A stretch of DNA of 64,000 nt from assembly GCF_004959935.1 (NCBI RefSeq), contig NZ_SMYN01000007.1, positions 62,001-126,000 of the forward strand. The letters run 5' to 3'. Shown here piece after piece: positions 62,041-64,000 of the stretch. The notes under the pieces are model-generated. The model was not told the DNA's origin and searched no databases. It saw only the letters and a list, made by a program, of their open reading frames with translations. Source of the DNA: Falsirhodobacter xinxiangensis. Its GTDB lineage: Bacteria > Pseudomonadota > Alphaproteobacteria > Rhodobacterales > Rhodobacteraceae. The translations under genes and the position numbers were made by a program. Position 1 is the stretch's first letter, and each line of letters starts with the position of its first letter.

Positions 62041-63506
62041 TGCAGCGGTTCCAGCACTATATCGACGGCGCGTTCAGCGATGCCGAGGCGACGTTCCAAA
62101 GCCTCGACCCCGCGACCGGGCAGCCTTGGGCAGAAATGCCCGAGGCGCGCGAGGGGGATGTGGACCGCGCCGTCACGGCCGCGCACCGGGCGTTCGATGC
62201 GCCCGAATGGGCGGGGCTGACGGCATCGGCACGCGGCAAGCTGCTGTATCGGCTGGCCGACCTGATCGCCGAGGCCGCGCCGCGTCTGGCGGAACTGGAG
62301 ACGCGCGACACCGGCAAGATCATCCGCGAGACATCGGCCCAGATCGCCTATGTCGCCGAATACTACCGCTACTATGCCGGGCTGGCCGACAAGATCGAAG
62401 GCGCGCACCTGCCGATCGACAAGCCCGACATGGAGGTCTGGCTGCGCCGCGAGCCGAAGGGCGTCGTCGCCGCCATCGTGCCGTGGAACAGCCAGCTTTT
62501 CCTGTCGGCGGTGAAGATCGGCCCGGCTTTGGCGGCAGGCTGCACCATCGTGGTGAAGGCTTCCGAGGACGGGCCCGCGCCGCTTCTGGAATTCGCACGG
62601 CTGGTGCACGAGGCTGGCTTCCCGCCGGGCGTCGTGAACATTCTGACGGGCTTCGGGCCGCGCTGCGGCGCGATCCTGACCGCGCATCCGCTGGTCGATC
62701 ACATCGCCTTCACCGGCGGGCCGGATGCGGCACGACACGTCATCCGCAACTCGGCCGAGAACCTTGCCTCGGCATCGCTGGAACTGGGGGGCAAGTCGCC
62801 CTTTATCGTCTTTGCAGATGCCGATCTGGAAAGCGCGGCCAACGCGCAGATTGCGGGCATCTTCGCTGCGACCGGGCAAAGCTGCGTCGCAGGCTCGCGT
62901 CTGATCGTGGCGGCAGAGGTGAAGGACCGCTTCCTTGCACTGCTGGCCAAGAAGGCCGAAGCCGTGGCGATCGGCACGCCGCAGGACATGGCGACAGAGG
63001 TCGGCCCGCTCTGCACCGCCCGCCAGCGCGCCAAGATCGAGGAGGTTGTCGCGGCCTCGGTCGATGCGGGCGCGACGTTGGTGACGGGGGGCAAGACGCC
63101 GGAGGGGCAGGGGTTCTATTACCCGCCGACGATCCTCGATTGTTCCGCCGTGCCGGATGCGCCCGCCGTCGGGACCGAACTGTTCGGTCCGGTCCTGTCC
63201 GTCATCGCCTTCGACACCGAGGAAGACGCCGTCGCGCTGGCCAATTCCACGCAATACGGGCTGGCCTCGGGGGTGTTCACCCGCGATCTGGCCCGCGCGC
63301 ACCGGATGGTGCGGCGCATCAAGGCGGGGATCGTCTGGATCAACACCTACCGCGCCGTATCGCCCGTGGCGCCCTTTGGCGGGCACGGCCTGTCTGGGCA
63401 TGGCCGCGAAGGCGGCATCGCGGCGGTGCTGGATTACACCGCAGTCAAGACGGTCTGGCTGCGGACTTCGGATGACCCAATACCCGATCCGTTCATCATG
63501 CGCTGA
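62040..63506 (+). CDS. NAD-dependent aldehyde dehydrogenase
   Basis: A 488-residue aldehyde dehydrogenase with IVPWNSQLFLSAVKIGPALA, FTGGPDAARHVI, the LELGGKSPF glutamate motif and catalytic C282 in GQSCVAGSR. The start at 62040 overlaps the monooxygenase stop (TGATG). It ends the operon and probably oxidises the aldehyde released after oxygenative ring opening, the place held by TgnC in the trigonelline pathway. The segment where most family members have KPSE reads KASED, an uncommon variant. Confidence 0.88.
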   Translation: MQRFQHYIDGAFSDAEATFQSLDPATGQPWAEMPEAREGDVDRAVTAAHRAFDAPEWAGLTASARGKLLYRLADLIAEAAPRLAELETRDTGKIIRETSAQIAYVAEYYRYYAGLADKIEGAHLPIDKPDMEVWLRREPKGVVAAIVPWNSQLFLSAVKIGPALAAGCTIVVKASEDGPAPLLEFARLVHEAGFPPGVVNILTGFGPRCGAILTAHPLVDHIAFTGGPDAARHVIRNSAENLASASLELGGKSPFIVFADADLESAANAQIAGIFAATGQSCVAGSRLIVAAEVKDRFLALLAKKAEAVAIGTPQDMATEVGPLCTARQRAKIEEVVAASVDAGATLVTGGKTPEGQGFYYPPTILDCSAVPDAPAVGTELFGPVLSVIAFDTEEDAVALANSTQYGLASGVFTRDLARAHRMVRRIKAGIVWINTYRAVSPVAPFGGHGLSGHGREGGIAAVLDYTAVKTVWLRTSDDPIPDPFIMR

Positions 63507-63530
63507 GGAGGCGCATTCAGGGAGGCGGAA

Positions 63531-63876
63531 ATGAAATACGCGCCTGCGCTGGCGCAGGACATGATGTTCACCAGCTGGGGCGGCACGACGCAGGACGCCC
63601 AGACCGAATTCTGGGCCGACCCCTTCTCCCTAGCCTCGGGCACCGCCATCTTGCAGGAAGGCCCCACCTAGGACGTGGTCGAGTCGAATTTGACTATGCT
63701 TTGCAGGCCGGGGCGCAGGGCTTGCTGGAGCCGCTGGATTACACCGTGATCGACAAGTCGAAGCTCGATCCGCGCTTCGTGTCGGACCATGCGGCCGGCA
63801 GCTTCTATCACTCCTTCATGCTGGGCTCGAACCCTTCGGCATTTCCCGAAGCGCCGAAGCGAGCCGACGTCAGCGA
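63531..63876 (+). pseudogene. Decayed PotD-like ABC transporter substrate-binding protein gene
   Basis: After GGGAGGCGG an ATG at 63531 opens MKYAPALAQDMMFTSWGGTT and TEFWADPFSLASGTAILQEG, the N-terminus of a spermidine/putrescine-type binding protein whose signal peptide is mostly deleted. A TAG stops it at 63669-63671. The reading then resumes in another frame from about 63686 (EFDYALQAGAQGLLEPLDYT, IDKSKLDPRFVSDHAAGSFY, HSFMLGSNPSAFPEAPK) before losing similarity near 63876. About 15 to 20 codons are missing between the pieces. Beyond 63876 I see only further degenerate sequence to the window end. It directly follows the aldehyde dehydrogenase gene, so it may once have been the uptake component of this operon. 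Confidence 0.72.
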
Positions 63877-64000
63877 TCATCGCAAACGACCCGCTCTAAT
63901 CGCATGCAGGTTGGTCCAGCGGAGAGCAATGGTTGGTTGCCCCTGCCGTCTGACAAGTCGCGAACGCCGTCAGCAGCTGACACATCGATCAGACCGAGCA

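Noticed and set aside
1-64000. CRISPR arrays, rRNA, tRNA, prophage or attachment sites
   Set aside because: I found no regularly spaced repeats, conserved RNA sequence or integrase gene.

Overview
The window reads as a chromosomal segment of a high-GC alphaproteobacterium, most likely Rhodobacteraceae/Paracoccaceae. The signs are dense ATGA-coupled operons, GTG and TTG starts, two proteins with VPLPA-CTERM tails, ureDABC with an attached urtABCDE urea transporter, and GMC-type periplasmic dehydrogenases with a membrane cytochrome c. I see no rRNA, tRNA, CRISPR array, phage or intact insertion sequence. It is a mosaic of small-molecule uptake and catabolic operons.

Layout. 1-3735 (minus): 5-oxoproline (pyroglutamate) use, with an NRAMP-like transporter, pxpA, a YcsI-type hydro-lyase and a fused pxpBC that runs off the left edge. 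4001-8197 (plus): YncE-like beta-propeller, TonB-dependent siderophore-type receptor, GntR regulator. 8281-12571: two VPLPA-CTERM surface proteins flanking a DUF6880 gene, then small hypotheticals. 12874-16653 (plus): three-subunit FAD/cytochrome c gluconate-type dehydrogenase behind a structured leader. 16704-24171 (minus): a LacI-controlled operon with an Fe3+/hexose-phosphate-type ABC transporter, two tandem binding proteins and two phosphatases; two matching inverted repeats straddle its promoter. 24172-27505 (minus): phosphonate-type phnDCEE. 27614-29714: DHA2 MFS exporter and divergent TetR with a palindromic operator. 29815-31792 (minus): ClpP-fold periplasmic protein and a coiled-coil membrane protein. 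31957-35194 (plus): isoquinoline-1-oxidoreductase-type molybdenum hydroxylase plus cytochrome c.

35455-52631 is a nickel-urea island: urtABCDE and ureDABC on plus, ureEFG on minus with ureG meeting ureC tail to tail, an L-2-hydroxyglutarate oxidase, nikR, and a nikABCDE-type importer preceded by a recognisable NikR box. So urea import, urease, metallochaperones, nickel import and nickel sensing lie together.

52632-64000 starts with a decayed IS30-family transposase and an unknown membrane protein, then a catabolic island: NCS1 permease, semialdehyde dehydrogenase, IclR and GntR regulators, DUF1330, DUF1185 (AA_synth), a three-domain fusion (alpha/beta hydrolase, flavin reductase, Nudix-like), a luciferase-like monooxygenase with one frameshift, and an aldehyde dehydrogenase. 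The same motif, GGTATACCA, lies before the permease and in the divergent promoter of the monooxygenase operon. The enzyme set resembles two-component flavin-dependent ring opening of N-heterocycles such as trigonelline. This is the most interesting system in the window. It ends in a decayed PotD-like binding-protein gene.
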